Positions 52,726 to 63,970 of a stretch of 64,000 nt of DNA are shown here, piece by piece. The number at the start of each line of letters is the position of its first letter. Position 1 is the stretch's first letter. The position numbers and the translations under genes are program-made. Origin of the DNA: Roseibium aestuarii (GTDB lineage: Bacteria > Pseudomonadota > Alphaproteobacteria > Rhizobiales > Stappiaceae); NCBI RefSeq assembly GCF_008477545.1, contig NZ_VORA01000007.1, forward strand, positions 82,560 to 146,559, given 5' to 3'. Under the pieces are notes generated by a model, which made no database searches, had not been told where the DNA came from, and saw only the letters and a program-made list of their open reading frames with translations.

Positions 52726-54993
52726 ATGCGCAGCAACCTGGCCGGTCCGCGCCTGTTGCTCCGACGGCTCCGCGAGGTCATGGCGGAACCGATCACGGCG
52801 CAGGAGCGGCTCGACAAGATCGTGGTCCTGATCGCGGCGAATGTGGTCGCCGAGGTCTGCTCCGTCTATATCCTGCGCGCCGATGGCGTGCTGGAGCTCT
52901 ATGCGACTGAAGGTCTGAACCGTGAAGCGGTTCACCGCGCCTCTCTGCGTGTCGGTCAGGGCCTTGTCGGCCTGATCGCGGCCGAGGCCCGGCCGCTCAA
53001 TCTTCCCAATGCCCGCGCGCACCCCAGCTTCGCCTATCTGCCTGAGACGGGGGAAGACGCCTATAATTCCTTCCTCGGGGTTCCGATCCTGCGGGCCGGG
53101 CGCACGCTCGGCGTTCTCGTTGTTCAGAACCAGTCGCACCGGACCTATCTCGAGGATGAGGTCGAGGCCCTGCAGACCACGGCAATGGTCATTGCCGAAA
53201 TGGTCGCGGCCGGCGAGCTCGAAGCCATTGCCCAGAAGGACACGGGTCTCGACCTGTCGCGCCCGATCCACGCCATGGGCGTGGGGCTGGCCGAAGGTGT
53301 GGGCCTCGGTCATGTGGTCCTGCACGAACCGCGCGTCGTCGTCACCAATCTGATTGCCGAAGACACGGAAGCCGAAAAGCACCGGCTGGATGCAGCGATC
53401 AACCGGCTGCGCCTGTCGATCGACGATCTTCTGGCCAGCGGCGACATGGCGGCGGCGGGCGAGCATCGCGAGGTGCTCGAAGCCTACCGGATGTTCGCCT
53501 ATGACCGGGGCTGGATCCGCAAGATCGAGGAAGCGATCCGCAACGGCCTGACGGCGGAAGCGGCCGTCGAAAAGGTCCAGAGCGACATGCGGGCCCGCTT
53601 GCTGCGCCAGACCGACCCCTATCTGCGCGAGCGCCTGCATGATCTCGACGATCTGGCCAACCGGCTGATCCGCGAACTCATGGGCCGCGAGCATGGGTCG
53701 GAGACCGGCGAGCTGCCCAAGGACGCCATCATCGTGGCGCGCAACATGGGCGCGGCGGAGCTGCTCGACTATGGCCGGGACCGCATCCGCGGCCTGCTGC
53801 TGGAAGAGGGCGGTCCGACCAGCCATGTGACCATCGTCGGGCGCGCGCTCGGCATTCCGCTGGTCGGTCAGGTGGACGACATCGTCAGCCTGGCGGATGC
53901 GGGCGATGCGATCATCATCGACGGCGAGACCGGCGAGGTGCATCTGCGCCCGGCCCAGGACGTGCAGAACGCCTATGCGGAGAAGGTCCGCTTCCGGGCA
54001 CGGCGTCAGGCCCAGTACCGGCGCCTGCGCAACAAGCCATCCGTCACCAAGGACGGGGTGGAAGTCTCGCTGCAGATGAACGCGGGGCTGCTCGTCGACC
54101 TGCCGCATCTGGCGGAAGCCGGGGCGGCAGGGGTCGGTCTGTTCCGTACCGAGCTGCAGTTCATGGTGGCCTCGTCCTTCCCGCGCCTGAAGGAACAGCA
54201 GGCCCAGTATACGCAGGTGCTGGATGCGGCCGCCGGCAAGCCGGTGACGTTCCGCTCCCTCGATATCGGCGGCGACAAGGTGCTGCCCTATCTGCGCTCC
54301 ATCCAGGAAGAGAATCCGGCCATGGGCTGGCGCGCCCTGCGTCTCGGCCTCGACCGTCCGGGGCTGCTGCGGACCCAGATCCGCGCCCTGCTGCGGGCGG
54401 CCGCCGGTCGCGATCTCAAGCTGATGTTCCCGATGGTGGCCGAGGTGGACGAATTCCTCAAGGCCCGCTCCCTGGTGGAGAAGGAACTGAAGCATCTGCG
54501 ACGCCACGGTCATGACGTGCCGGAGACCATCCGTCTCGGGGTCATGATCGAGGTGCCCTCCCTGCTGTTCCAGCTCGACGAGCTGCTGCAGCATGTGGAT
54601 TTCGTGTCTGTCGGCTCCAACGACCTGTTCCAGTTCATGTTCGCCGTGGACCGGGGCAACACCCGGGTGTCCGACCGGTTCGATCCGCTGGGCCTCGGGT
54701 TCCTGCGGGCGCTGAAGCGTCTGCTGGACGCGGCCAACCGGGCGCATGTGCCGGTGACGCTGTGCGGCGAACTGGCGGGGCGTCCGCTGGAAGCGATGGC
54801 CCTCGTCGGCATCGGCTTCCGCGATCTCTCCATGTCTCCGTCGTCGCTGGGGCCGGTGAAGGCCATGATCCGCTCGCTCGACGCGGGCCGCCTGGCCGCG
54901 CGGCTTCTGCCGCGGCTGGAGCCTGGCCACCAGGACAAGAACATCCGCGACTTCCTCGTGCGCTTCGCCGAGGAAATGGACGTGGTTCTCTAG
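52726..54993 (+). CDS. ptsP: phosphoenolpyruvate–protein phosphotransferase EI-Ntr
   Basis: 755 residues. A GAF domain (about 25-165, with VCSVYILRADGVLELYAT) precedes the EI part. The phosphorylated histidine lies in EEGGPTSHVTIVGRALGIPL; the PEP-binding barrel has GVGLFRTELQFMVASSFPRL, DIGGDKVLPYL, LGVMIEVPSLL and SVGSNDLFQFMFAVDRGN. PtsP starts the nitrogen phosphotransferase chain to NPr and PtsN; its GAF domain senses glutamine in relatives. In alphaproteobacteria the chain can affect (p)ppGpp, potassium and PHA metabolism. It follows lysC and precedes prfA by 73 bp. Confidence 0.96.
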   Translation: MRSNLAGPRLLLRRLREVMAEPITAQERLDKIVVLIAANVVAEVCSVYILRADGVLELYATEGLNREAVHRASLRVGQGLVGLIAAEARPLNLPNARAHPSFAYLPETGEDAYNSFLGVPILRAGRTLGVLVVQNQSHRTYLEDEVEALQTTAMVIAEMVAAGELEAIAQKDTGLDLSRPIHAMGVGLAEGVGLGHVVLHEPRVVVTNLIAEDTEAEKHRLDAAINRLRLSIDDLLASGDMAAAGEHREVLEAYRMFAYDRGWIRKIEEAIRNGLTAEAAVEKVQSDMRARLLRQTDPYLRERLHDLDDLANRLIRELMGREHGSETGELPKDAIIVARNMGAAELLDYGRDRIRGLLLEEGGPTSHVTIVGRALGIPLVGQVDDIVSLADAGDAIIIDGETGEVHLRPAQDVQNAYAEKVRFRARRQAQYRRLRNKPSVTKDGVEVSLQMNAGLLVDLPHLAEAGAAGVGLFRTELQFMVASSFPRLKEQQAQYTQVLDAAAGKPVTFRSLDIGGDKVLPYLRSIQEENPAMGWRALRLGLDRPGLLRTQIRALLRAAAGRDLKLMFPMVAEVDEFLKARSLVEKELKHLRRHGHDVPETIRLGVMIEVPSLLFQLDELLQHVDFVSVGSNDLFQFMFAVDRGNTRVSDRFDPLGLGFLRALKRLLDAANRAHVPVTLCGELAGRPLEAMALVGIGFRDLSMSPSSLGPVKAMIRSLDAGRLAARLLPRLEPGHQDKNIRDFLVRFAEEMDVVL

Positions 54994-55066
54994 CCAATCT
55001 GCCTGACAATCCGATGCGGCCGGCGGAGCTTTCCGCCGGTGTCCGCTTCAAAGGAGACCTGCGCTC

Positions 55067-56140
55067 ATGCTGGCGCGACACAAGCTCGATACCCTTCTCG
55101 ACCGGTTTGCCGAACTGGAACATCGCATGGCCGGCGGCGTCGAGCCCGAGGCCTATGTGAAGCTGTCGCGCGAATATGCCCAGCTCGAGCCGCTGGTCAT
55201 GAAGATCCGCGCGCTCGGCAAGGCGGAGCGGGATCTGGCCGATGCCAAGGCCCTTCTCTCCGATCCGGCCACTGACGCGGAGATGCGCGATCTGGCCGAG
55301 ATGGAGCAGGAGGAGCTGGAAGAAAAGGTCGAGGCGCTGACCCAAGACGTGCGCATCGGTCTTCTGCCGAAGGACGAGGCGGACAAGAACGACGCCATTC
55401 TGGAAGTGCGCGCCGGCACCGGCGGGGATGAGGCCGCGCTCTTTGCCGGCGATCTCTTCCGCATGTATCAGCGCTTTGCCGAGCTCAATGGCTGGAAGGT
55501 GGAAGTGCTTTCCGCCAGCGACGGCGAAGTGGGCGGCTACAAGGAAATCATTGCCTCCGTGTCCGGCGAGAATGTCTTCGCGCGCATGAAGTTCGAAAGC
55601 GGCGTGCACCGGGTGCAGCGCGTGCCCGCGACCGAATCCGGCGGGCGCATTCACACGTCGGCTGCCACCGTCGCCGTCCTGCCTCAGGCGGAGGATGTGG
55701 ACATCGACATCAACGAGAGCGACCTGCGCATCGACACGTTCCGCGCGTCCGGTGCGGGCGGGCAGCACGTGAACACGACCGACTCTGCGGTGCGCATTAC
55801 CCACATCCCCACCGGGGTGGTGGTCGCCGTGCAGGACGAGCGGTCCCAGCACAAGAACAAGGCCCGGGCCATGCAGCTGCTGCGGGCGCGCATCTATGAC
55901 GCGGAACGCGAGAAGGCGGCCAACGAGCGCACGGAGGCTCGCCGCCTGCAGGTGGGGTCTGGCGATCGTTCGGAGCGCATTCGCACCTATAACTTCCCGC
56001 AAGGCCGCGTCACCGATCACCGTATCGGCCTGACCCTCTACAAGCTGGAGCAAATCCTCTCCGGCGAGGCGCTTGGCGAGGTGATCGAGGCGCTGGTGCT
56101 CGATTTCCAGACCAACCTGCTGGCAGCGGAAGAGGCCTGA
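55067..56140 (+). CDS. prfA: peptide chain release factor 1
   Basis: 357 residues. The GGQ motif that triggers peptide release is at 231-233 ([14 protein letters not shown]), and the stop-codon-reading PxT motif reads PAT in [15 protein letters not shown]1 reads UAA and UAG. AAGGAG lies about 11 nt before the ATG. prmC, which methylates this GGQ glutamine, starts 3 bp after the stop. Confidence 0.98.
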   Translation: MLARHKLDTLLDRFAELEHRMAGGVEPEAYVKLSREYAQLEPLVMKIRALGKAERDLADAKALLSDPATDAEMRDLAEMEQEELEEKVEALTQDVRIGLLPKDEADKNDAILEVRAGTGGDEAALFAGDLFRMYQRFAELNGWKVEVLSASDGEVGGYKEIIASVSGENVFARMKFESGVHRVQRVPATESGGRIHTSAATVAVLPQAEDVDIDINESDLRIDTFRASGAGGQHVNTTDSAVRITHIPTGVVVAVQDERSQHKNKARAMQLLRARIYDAEREKAANERTEARRLQVGSGDRSERIRTYNFPQGRVTDHRIGLTLYKLEQILSGEALGEVIEALVLDFQTNLLAAEEA

Positions 56141-56142
56141 TC

Positions 56143-57039
56143 ATGGGCAGCGGGGGCGATGCAACCGATCCGGCCGCGGCGCTCACTCTCGGCGTGGCCT
56201 ATCGCGCCCTGAGGCAGCGGTTCCGCGAGGCCGGCCTGGCCACACCCGATCTGGATGCGCGGCTTCTTCTGGGGGAGGCGTCCGGCATCGAGGCGCGTCA
56301 GCTTCCGCTCCACGAAGACGCTCTGCTGACCCCCGACATGCTTGATGTCCTGGCTCGGTTCGAGAGCCGCCGGCTTGCCGGGGAACCGGTCGGTCGCATT
56401 CTGGGCCGCCGGGAGTTCTGGGGGCTGGAGTTCCATCTGAACGCCGACACGCTGGAGCCGCGCCCGGACACGGAAACCCTGGTCGAGGCCGTGCTGCGGC
56501 ATGCAACGCCGGGCGAGCCCCTGCTTCTCGCCGATATCGGTACGGGCAGCGGCGCGATCGCGGTTGCCCTGCTGCACGAGCTGCCCGGTGCCGTCTGCAT
56601 GGCGGTGGACATCAGCGAGGGTGCCCTGTCCCGGGCCGTTGCGAATGCCGCGCTCAACCGCGTCGGGGACCGTTTCCTGGCCGTGCGGGCCGATTATCTG
56701 TCTGCCTGCGCGGGCGGCCTCGACTGGGTCATTTCCAATCCGCCCTATATCGCGACCGATGTGGTGGCCGGCCTTGCCGACGAGGTGCGCCTGAATGACC
56801 CGAATCGCGCCCTTGACGGAGGGGCAGACGGGCTCGACGCCTATCGGGTTCTGGTCGACGAGGCGCAACGGGTGCTTGCGCTCGGCGGGCGGCTCGCCTT
56901 CGAGATCGGCTACGATCAGGGGGAGGCGGTCAGCGGCCTGATGCGGGACGCCGGTTTCGACGCGATTGAAATCCTTCAGGATCTCGCCGGGCAGGATCGC
57001 GTGGTGCTGGGGCAATGGCCTTATGCCGTCCGGTTTTAA
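56143..57039 (+). CDS. prmC: release factor glutamine methyltransferase
   Basis: 298 residues. PrmC methylates the Gln of the GGQ motif of RF1 and RF2. An N-terminal helical domain (ALRQRFREAGLATPDLDARL) is followed by LGRREFWGLEFHLNADTLEP and RPDTETLVEA, SAM motif LLADIGTGSGAIAVALL, and the catalytic NPPY in WVISNPPYIATDV. GAAGAGG stands about 8 nt before the ATG, inside the end of prfA. Cotranslated with prfA. Confidence 0.97.
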   Translation: MGSGGDATDPAAALTLGVAYRALRQRFREAGLATPDLDARLLLGEASGIEARQLPLHEDALLTPDMLDVLARFESRRLAGEPVGRILGRREFWGLEFHLNADTLEPRPDTETLVEAVLRHATPGEPLLLADIGTGSGAIAVALLHELPGAVCMAVDISEGALSRAVANAALNRVGDRFLAVRADYLSACAGGLDWVISNPPYIATDVVAGLADEVRLNDPNRALDGGADGLDAYRVLVDEAQRVLALGGRLAFEIGYDQGEAVSGLMRDAGFDAIEILQDLAGQDRVVLGQWPYAVRF

Positions 57040-57427
57040 TGTTGTTGCGAAAAAGCGCTTGGAAAAGCCCTCTGAACCGGCTAGGTTCACTTCGCCGAGA
57101 CCGGAAAATTGCGATCAGCGCTCAGCGGGGCATTGCCGGCAGCACGGGGCGCCATGCACAAACCAGACGGTTATGCTTCAGCAGAGCAGTCATTGTGCAT
57201 CGTCACAGCCGTGTAACGGAACATCCGGATCATCGGACTGTCGCAGACATTCGCGTAACCTCGACTACGCCTCAAGGGTAACCCTTGCGTCTTCGTGGAC
57301 CTGTCGCAACGTGACAGCCGCTGGCCTATCTGGCTGGTTTCGGTAGCTATTTCGTATCGGTTTTATAGAATTCCGATGTTGGGCCGGCCTTTGTGCTGGT
57401 CGCCGTTCCTTAAGAGTAAACGGCAGG
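57040..57427 (+). other. intergenic leader upstream of DUF4167, 388 bp
   Basis: No convincing reading frame. It holds CAAGGGT-A-ACCCTTG (57273-57287), a perfect 7+1+7 inverted repeat, and TATAGAAT-like boxes at 57364-57371 with no good -35. The length is large for this compact region, so a long leader, an sRNA or a regulated promoter is possible; I can show none of them. Confidence 0.45.
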
Positions 57428-58198
57428 ATGAGACCAGGAAATCAAAGCAACAAGCGCATGCGTGGACGTGGCCGCAAGGGTCCCAACCCGCTCACCAGAA
57501 CCTATGAATCCAATGGTCCGGATGTAAAGATCCGCGGTACTGCGCTTCACGTCGCCGAGAAGTATCAGCAGCTCGCGCGGGATGCCCAGGCCTCTGGCGA
57601 CCGGATCATGTCCGAGAACTATTTCCAGCACGCGGAGCACTATCTGCGCATCGTCGCCAGCGCCCAGCAGGGCCAGCCGATGATGTCCTCGCGTGGTGAT
57701 GACGATCAGGACGAAGGCGATGACGACATCCAGATGGCCCCGAGCCGTCCGGAGCGTGCCGAGCGCCCTGACCGTGCCGAACGCCCTGAACGCGCCGAGC
57801 GCAGCGAACGTTTCGACCGTGGCGAGCGCCAGGAGCGCCGCGAGCGTCCGTCCCGTGATCGGGACCGGGATCGCGACAACCGTGGCCCGTCCATCGATCC
57901 GGACAGCCCGCAGCCCTTCATCGACGCGATGCCGATCATCGATGACGCAGGTCATCTGAACGGCCACGATGCAGGCGGTGCCGACATGCATGGCGATGAC
58001 GAAGATGCAAAGCCGCGTCGCCGGGTTCGCGGCACCCGTGGTCGTGGCGTTCGCCGTGACGGGGATGCTGGCGAGGCTCCGGCCCAGGATGCTGCTCCCT
58101 CTGTGACCGAGGAAGAGGCCGCTCCGAAGCCGAAACGTCGGACCACGCGCCGCAAGGCGGCCGATCAGGATGCCGAGCCGGTTCCGGCTGGCGAGTGA
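57428..58198 (+). CDS. DUF4167 family protein, Arg/Glu-rich
   Basis: 256 residues. The conserved N-terminal 85 residues are the DUF4167 domain: basic start (NKRMRGRGRKGPNPLTRTYE), KIRGTALHVAEKYQQLARDA, SENYFQHAEHYLRIV. The rest is low-complexity: an acidic patch, then repeats of RPERAERPDRAER type, a DRDRDRD run, and a Lys/Arg-rich end (KPKRRTTRRKA). The mix of basic and acidic repeats suggests RNA binding or self-association. It is restricted largely to alphaproteobacteria and sits between prmC and clpB. The ribosome site is weak. The family call is firm; the function is unknown. Confidence 0.9.
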   Translation: MRPGNQSNKRMRGRGRKGPNPLTRTYESNGPDVKIRGTALHVAEKYQQLARDAQASGDRIMSENYFQHAEHYLRIVASAQQGQPMMSSRGDDDQDEGDDDIQMAPSRPERAERPDRAERPERAERSERFDRGERQERRERPSRDRDRDRDNRGPSIDPDSPQPFIDAMPIIDDAGHLNGHDAGGADMHGDDEDAKPRRRVRGTRGRGVRRDGDAGEAPAQDAAPSVTEEEAAPKPKRRTTRRKAADQDAEPVPAGE

Positions 58199-58236
58199 TC
58201 GACACGGATCGGGTCCGAGACCCTGATGATTTCTGG

Positions 58237-58260
58237 CGGCGCCCCTCGGGGCGCCGTTTT
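58237..58260 (+). terminator. rho-independent terminator after DUF4167
   Basis: CGGCGCCCC (58237-58245) and GGGGCGCCG (58248-58256) form a tight stem followed by TTTTGCTTT, about 40 bp after the stop. It separates clpB transcription from the upstream genes. Confidence 0.9.
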
Positions 58261-58496
58261 GCTTTGGCCGTTTTGCTGGGGGCCGCTTGTTCTTGGGCTC
58301 CGTGCTTCTGGTCTGCATCCAGAGCGGGGCTCGTCAGCAAGCTCTGCCTTGCGAATTTTCCGCAAGCCTCTTTTGCCGCAAGCTTCACTCCTTATATCTG
58401 GGGTACGGTGCTCAGGCACCGGCCGGATGCCTCGATGAGGGTCCGGAGACTTCAGCGTTCCGCGTGCTTCGGGCGGGGAACGGACAGGAGGACATC

Positions 58497-61097
<2,601 letters not shown>

Positions 61098-61173
61098 GCC
61101 GACTCACAAATCCGCCATCCGGATCGCCTCGGCGGGGATCCGGGGGGCGGCACCCACAGACTGAACGGAAGAA

Positions 61174-61198
61174 GCCGGGCCTCGAGCCCGGCTTTTTT
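61174..61198 (+). terminator. rho-independent terminator of clpB
   Basis: GCCGGGC (61174-61180), loop CTCGA, GCCCGGC (61186-61192), then six T. It also faces the M23 peptidase gene. Confidence 0.95.
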
Positions 61199-61233
61199 CT
61201 TACGCGATCTCGCGGGATGCGGAGTGTCGCCGA

Positions 61234-63201
61234 TTACTGGACGGCTGCGACGCGGGAGGGCTTCTGCGAGCGCTGGAGCAGGGCCTCGACCCGGCGCTGC
61301 TCGGAGCGGAAGGCGGCGAGCATGTCGCCATCCAGAACCCGGCCGCGGGGCAGGCGGATGCGCATGGGATCCACGAAGCGGTCGTTGACCTTGACCTCAT
61401 AATGCAGGTGCGGGCCGGTCGACAGACCGGTGGAGCCGACATAGCCGATCACCTGGCCCTGACGCACCCGGGTGCCTACATCCAGCCCCTTCGCGAAGGC
61501 GTTCATGTGGTTGTAGGTGGTGGTGTAGCCATTGGTGTGGCGCAGCTCGATGCGGCGGCCATAGCTGGAGCTCCAGCCGATGCTCTCGATCACGCCGTTG
61601 CCTGCTGCCATGATCGGCGTTCCGCGGCTTGCCGCCCAGTCAACGCCCGTATGCATCTTGGAGTATTTGTGGATCGGGTGCCGACGCAGGCCGAAACCGG
61701 AGACGAAGCGCCCCTCGGAGACGGGCTTGCGCACGAGGAATTTCTTCGCGCTCTGACCGTTCTCGTCGTAATAGTCCACCGAGCCGTCATCCGGCGCGCG
61801 GAAGCGGTAGAACTGGCGGCGGCTGCTGCCGGTGTTGAGCGAGGCGTAGAGGATTTCCGGCGGCGTGCCTTCCGTTGCCTCGGAATAGAAGACCTCCAGC
61901 GAGTCTCCCGGCTGGACGCGGGCGTTGAAGTCCACGTCGAAGGAGAAGATCTGCATCATCTCCCCGATCAGACCTTCCGACATGTCCTGCTCGAGGGCCG
62001 TCTGATAGATGCTGTCATAGAGCACCGGCGTCGGTCCGCCATAGGAGACACGGTCCGCCTCTGCAAAGGCATCTGCCAGGAAGGTGGTCGGCGCATTGGC
62101 CCGCACATAGGCACCGCTGTCGGAGCGGGCGATGGTCGCCTGATGGATCGTGCCGGAATAGAGGCTGATCCGCTCCGGACGCATGCGGGTCGGGTCGTCG
62201 GGGGCGGGAGCATAGGCAATGCGCAGGCGGTGGCCGGGCTCCAGTTGCTTCACGCCGAAGTCGTCGGCCATGGCCAGGCTGATCTCGGCTGCCTCATCCG
62301 GCAGCGCGTCATTGTCCTGCATCACGTCACCCAGATCCATTTCCGCGGAAATGGGCACGATCTTCTCTTCGAGACCGGCGTAGCGGATGTCGTCATCCTG
62401 CTTGGAGATGAAGGACACGTTCTCCGGCGTGATGCGCACGTCGAGACGGGCGAATTCCGATTGCTTTGCCAGGTTGAAGTCGAACCGGGCCGGATCGATC
62501 AGGGCCTGGGTGGACAGATCCATGGAGGCCGCAGTCAGGAACCGGGAGGACTCGCGCACATCCTCTTCCACCGTGGCCTCGTCCGGCGTCGCCTCCGCGT
62601 CGATCAGCGGGCTGCTGGTGGGGAAGGTGCGCAGGGAGATGCTGAGCTGGCCCTCGACCTTGGCGCCATAGCCGGACTCCAGGATCTCCTCGTCGCTCGC
62701 CGGCGCCGCCTCTGGCAAGGGTTGCACGTCGGAGAAGAGGTTGAGGGGGTTGAAGGGCGGAATGTCCTGGGCGACATCCCGGTTGCGCCGGGTGGCGAGA
62801 CTGGAAGTCACCAGCACGTAGGGCCGGACCTTGATCAGCTCGCGATCTCCAACCTTTGTCACCACATTGACCGGGATGACCTGCTTGCTGGCGAATTCCT
62901 CGGTGCTGCGGCTGATGCGGTCCCCCTTGGCGCCGGGCGCATCGGCCTGGCCCGTGAAGGCGAGATCCCGTTCCGGCAGGGCGGCTTCGGCGAAATTGTA
63001 ATCGCCCTGGAAGGCTGCGAGCAGCGCGCCCCCCATGAGAACCACGGATGTCAGGCCGGTGAGAATGGTGCCTGTGAGCCAGCGCAGGGACACCTTGCGC
63101 CTGTCCGGCAGCGCGTTGCGCCCATCCTGCACCATCAGCGGGGGCATGTCCCCGAGGTGCATGTGCCCGTGAAGGGCAGAAGAGGATGCGACAAGCTGCA
63201 T
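61234..63201 (-). CDS. M23 (LytM) family metallopeptidase, membrane-anchored
   Basis: 655 residues. One transmembrane helix at about 42-64 (TGTILTGLTSVVLMGGALLA) puts the remainder in the periplasm. A long strand-rich region of unknown fold (about 80-490) precedes the M23 domain. There the zinc ligands are all present: HTGVDWA (His517, Asp521) and GPHLHYEV (His598, His600). It is therefore a predicted active peptidoglycan endopeptidase acting in growth or division. The ATG at 63201 has a poor ribosome site. It converges on clpB and heads away from the rRNA operon. Confidence 0.93.
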   Translation of the reverse strand: MQLVASSSALHGHMHLGDMPPLMVQDGRNALPDRRKVSLRWLTGTILTGLTSVVLMGGALLAAFQGDYNFAEAALPERDLAFTGQADAPGAKGDRISRSTEEFASKQVIPVNVVTKVGDRELIKVRPYVLVTSSLATRRNRDVAQDIPPFNPLNLFSDVQPLPEAAPASDEEILESGYGAKVEGQLSISLRTFPTSSPLIDAEATPDEATVEEDVRESSRFLTAASMDLSTQALIDPARFDFNLAKQSEFARLDVRITPENVSFISKQDDDIRYAGLEEKIVPISAEMDLGDVMQDNDALPDEAAEISLAMADDFGVKQLEPGHRLRIAYAPAPDDPTRMRPERISLYSGTIHQATIARSDSGAYVRANAPTTFLADAFAEADRVSYGGPTPVLYDSIYQTALEQDMSEGLIGEMMQIFSFDVDFNARVQPGDSLEVFYSEATEGTPPEILYASLNTGSSRRQFYRFRAPDDGSVDYYDENGQSAKKFLVRKPVSEGRFVSGFGLRRHPIHKYSKMHTGVDWAASRGTPIMAAGNGVIESIGWSSSYGRRIELRHTNGYTTTYNHMNAFAKGLDVGTRVRQGQVIGYVGSTGLSTGPHLHYEVKVNDRFVDPMRIRLPRGRVLDGDMLAAFRSEQRRVEALLQRSQKPSRVAAVQ

Positions 63202-63780
63202 GAAGGTCCGGACTGGTTACACGCGTGACTGACTGGATACCAATGGATCAGAAGGGAAAATGCCGCGTCCGGTGGACAAGGTCAAACCCTGGCTGCGAAC
63301 GAGGTGCATTTTTAACCCCTTGGCAGGAAGTGCCTGAGGCCCGTGGCCAGAATATGGCCGAAGCGTGGCTTGTCCCCCGCGGGCGCTCCGGCCGGGATCC
63401 GGGGCCGCTCCACCGGGCATCCGTCGCGATGAGGCGGCGGCGGAGAGGGACGGCGCGGATCCCTTTTATATTAGGCGTGCGAGCGAGGGGCTTTCAGCGC
63501 CTCCCGTCAGGCCTCAGGCGCGGACCGGCCTTATGCCGCCGGGCGGTCCTTTTCTTGCCCGGTCTCATGCAGGCTTCTTTCATATCCGGACGGATGCGGC
63601 GCCATGCTCACGTCTCGATCCTGGCGAGAGGCTGCAGAGTGGGGGGGCCGCGCCCGGGGCCGACAGCCGCAGATCCGCATGGGAAAACCGCAGAAAGATG
63701 CTGCATTGCGGGAGCGGCCGAGGGGCTTCAAGTTGTTGCACTGCCGAAGATTTCCACCGCACCGCGCCTGTGTGAATCTT
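63202..63780. other. intergenic region between M23 gene and rRNA promoter
   Basis: About 580 bp with several open frames on both strands but no plausible protein composition, ribosome site or family likeness. A minus-strand TTGACC (63285-63280) could be a -35 for the M23 gene, with a poor -10 (CATTTT, 17 bp on). I see no RNA gene. Confidence 0.5.
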
Positions 63781-63795
63781 TTTTGACAATGCGTG

Positions 63796-63824
63796 TTGAC
63801 TCATCTCGAGGGGCTGCGTATAAC
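63796..63824 (+). promoter_or_regulatory. rRNA operon promoter
   Basis: TTGACT (63796-63801) and TATAAC (63819-63824) are exactly 17 bp apart, each a 5/6 match. The following leader ends in the sequence that precedes 16S genes in alphaproteobacteria, so this is the likely rrn promoter. Confidence 0.85.
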
Positions 63825-63959
63825 CCGCTCCATCGACGGCGGCGACGTGCTGACGGCCTCGGCCAGACAGCTTCGGTTGCCCCGCTTTCACGACAATTCG
63901 AGCAGACTGCTCCTCCGGAGCCGATGCCCTGTTGACCTCGTGACTTGAACTTCGGTTCG

Positions 63960-63970
63960 GTTCTTTGACA
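63960..63970 (+). promoter_or_regulatory. boxA-like antitermination element of the rRNA leader
   Basis: GTTCTTTGACA resembles the rrn boxA consensus (TGCTCTTTAACA in E. coli). It is followed by ATTTGGTATTGAAGGAAGGG and AAGCGTGGAC, the usual run-up to a 16S rRNA gene, which should begin just past the window. Confidence 0.75.

Noticed and set aside
52567..54930. 787-codon open frame antisense to ptsP
   Set aside because: Antisense shadow of a secure gene; His/Gln-rich composition with no recognisable domain. The same holds for the long frame opposite clpB.
57750..57890. Tandem-repeat-like DNA that could suggest a CRISPR or satellite
   Set aside because: The repeats are irregular, have no spacer structure and lie in frame within the Arg/Glu-rich part of the DUF4167 gene.
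58370..58397. Sigma32-type promoter for clpB
   Set aside because: CTTATAT resembles the -10 element, but no CTTGAA-like -35 lies at the right distance; not supported enough to list as a feature.
58287..58496. Upstream in-frame extension of clpB
   Set aside because: It would read through the leader just after the DUF4167 terminator, while the ATG at 58497 has a strong ribosome site and the family N-terminus.
63225..63935. 236-codon plus-strand frame before the rRNA promoter
   Set aside because: It runs through the rrn promoter itself, is very rich in Arg/Pro/Gly as chance GC-rich frames are, and lacks a ribosome site.
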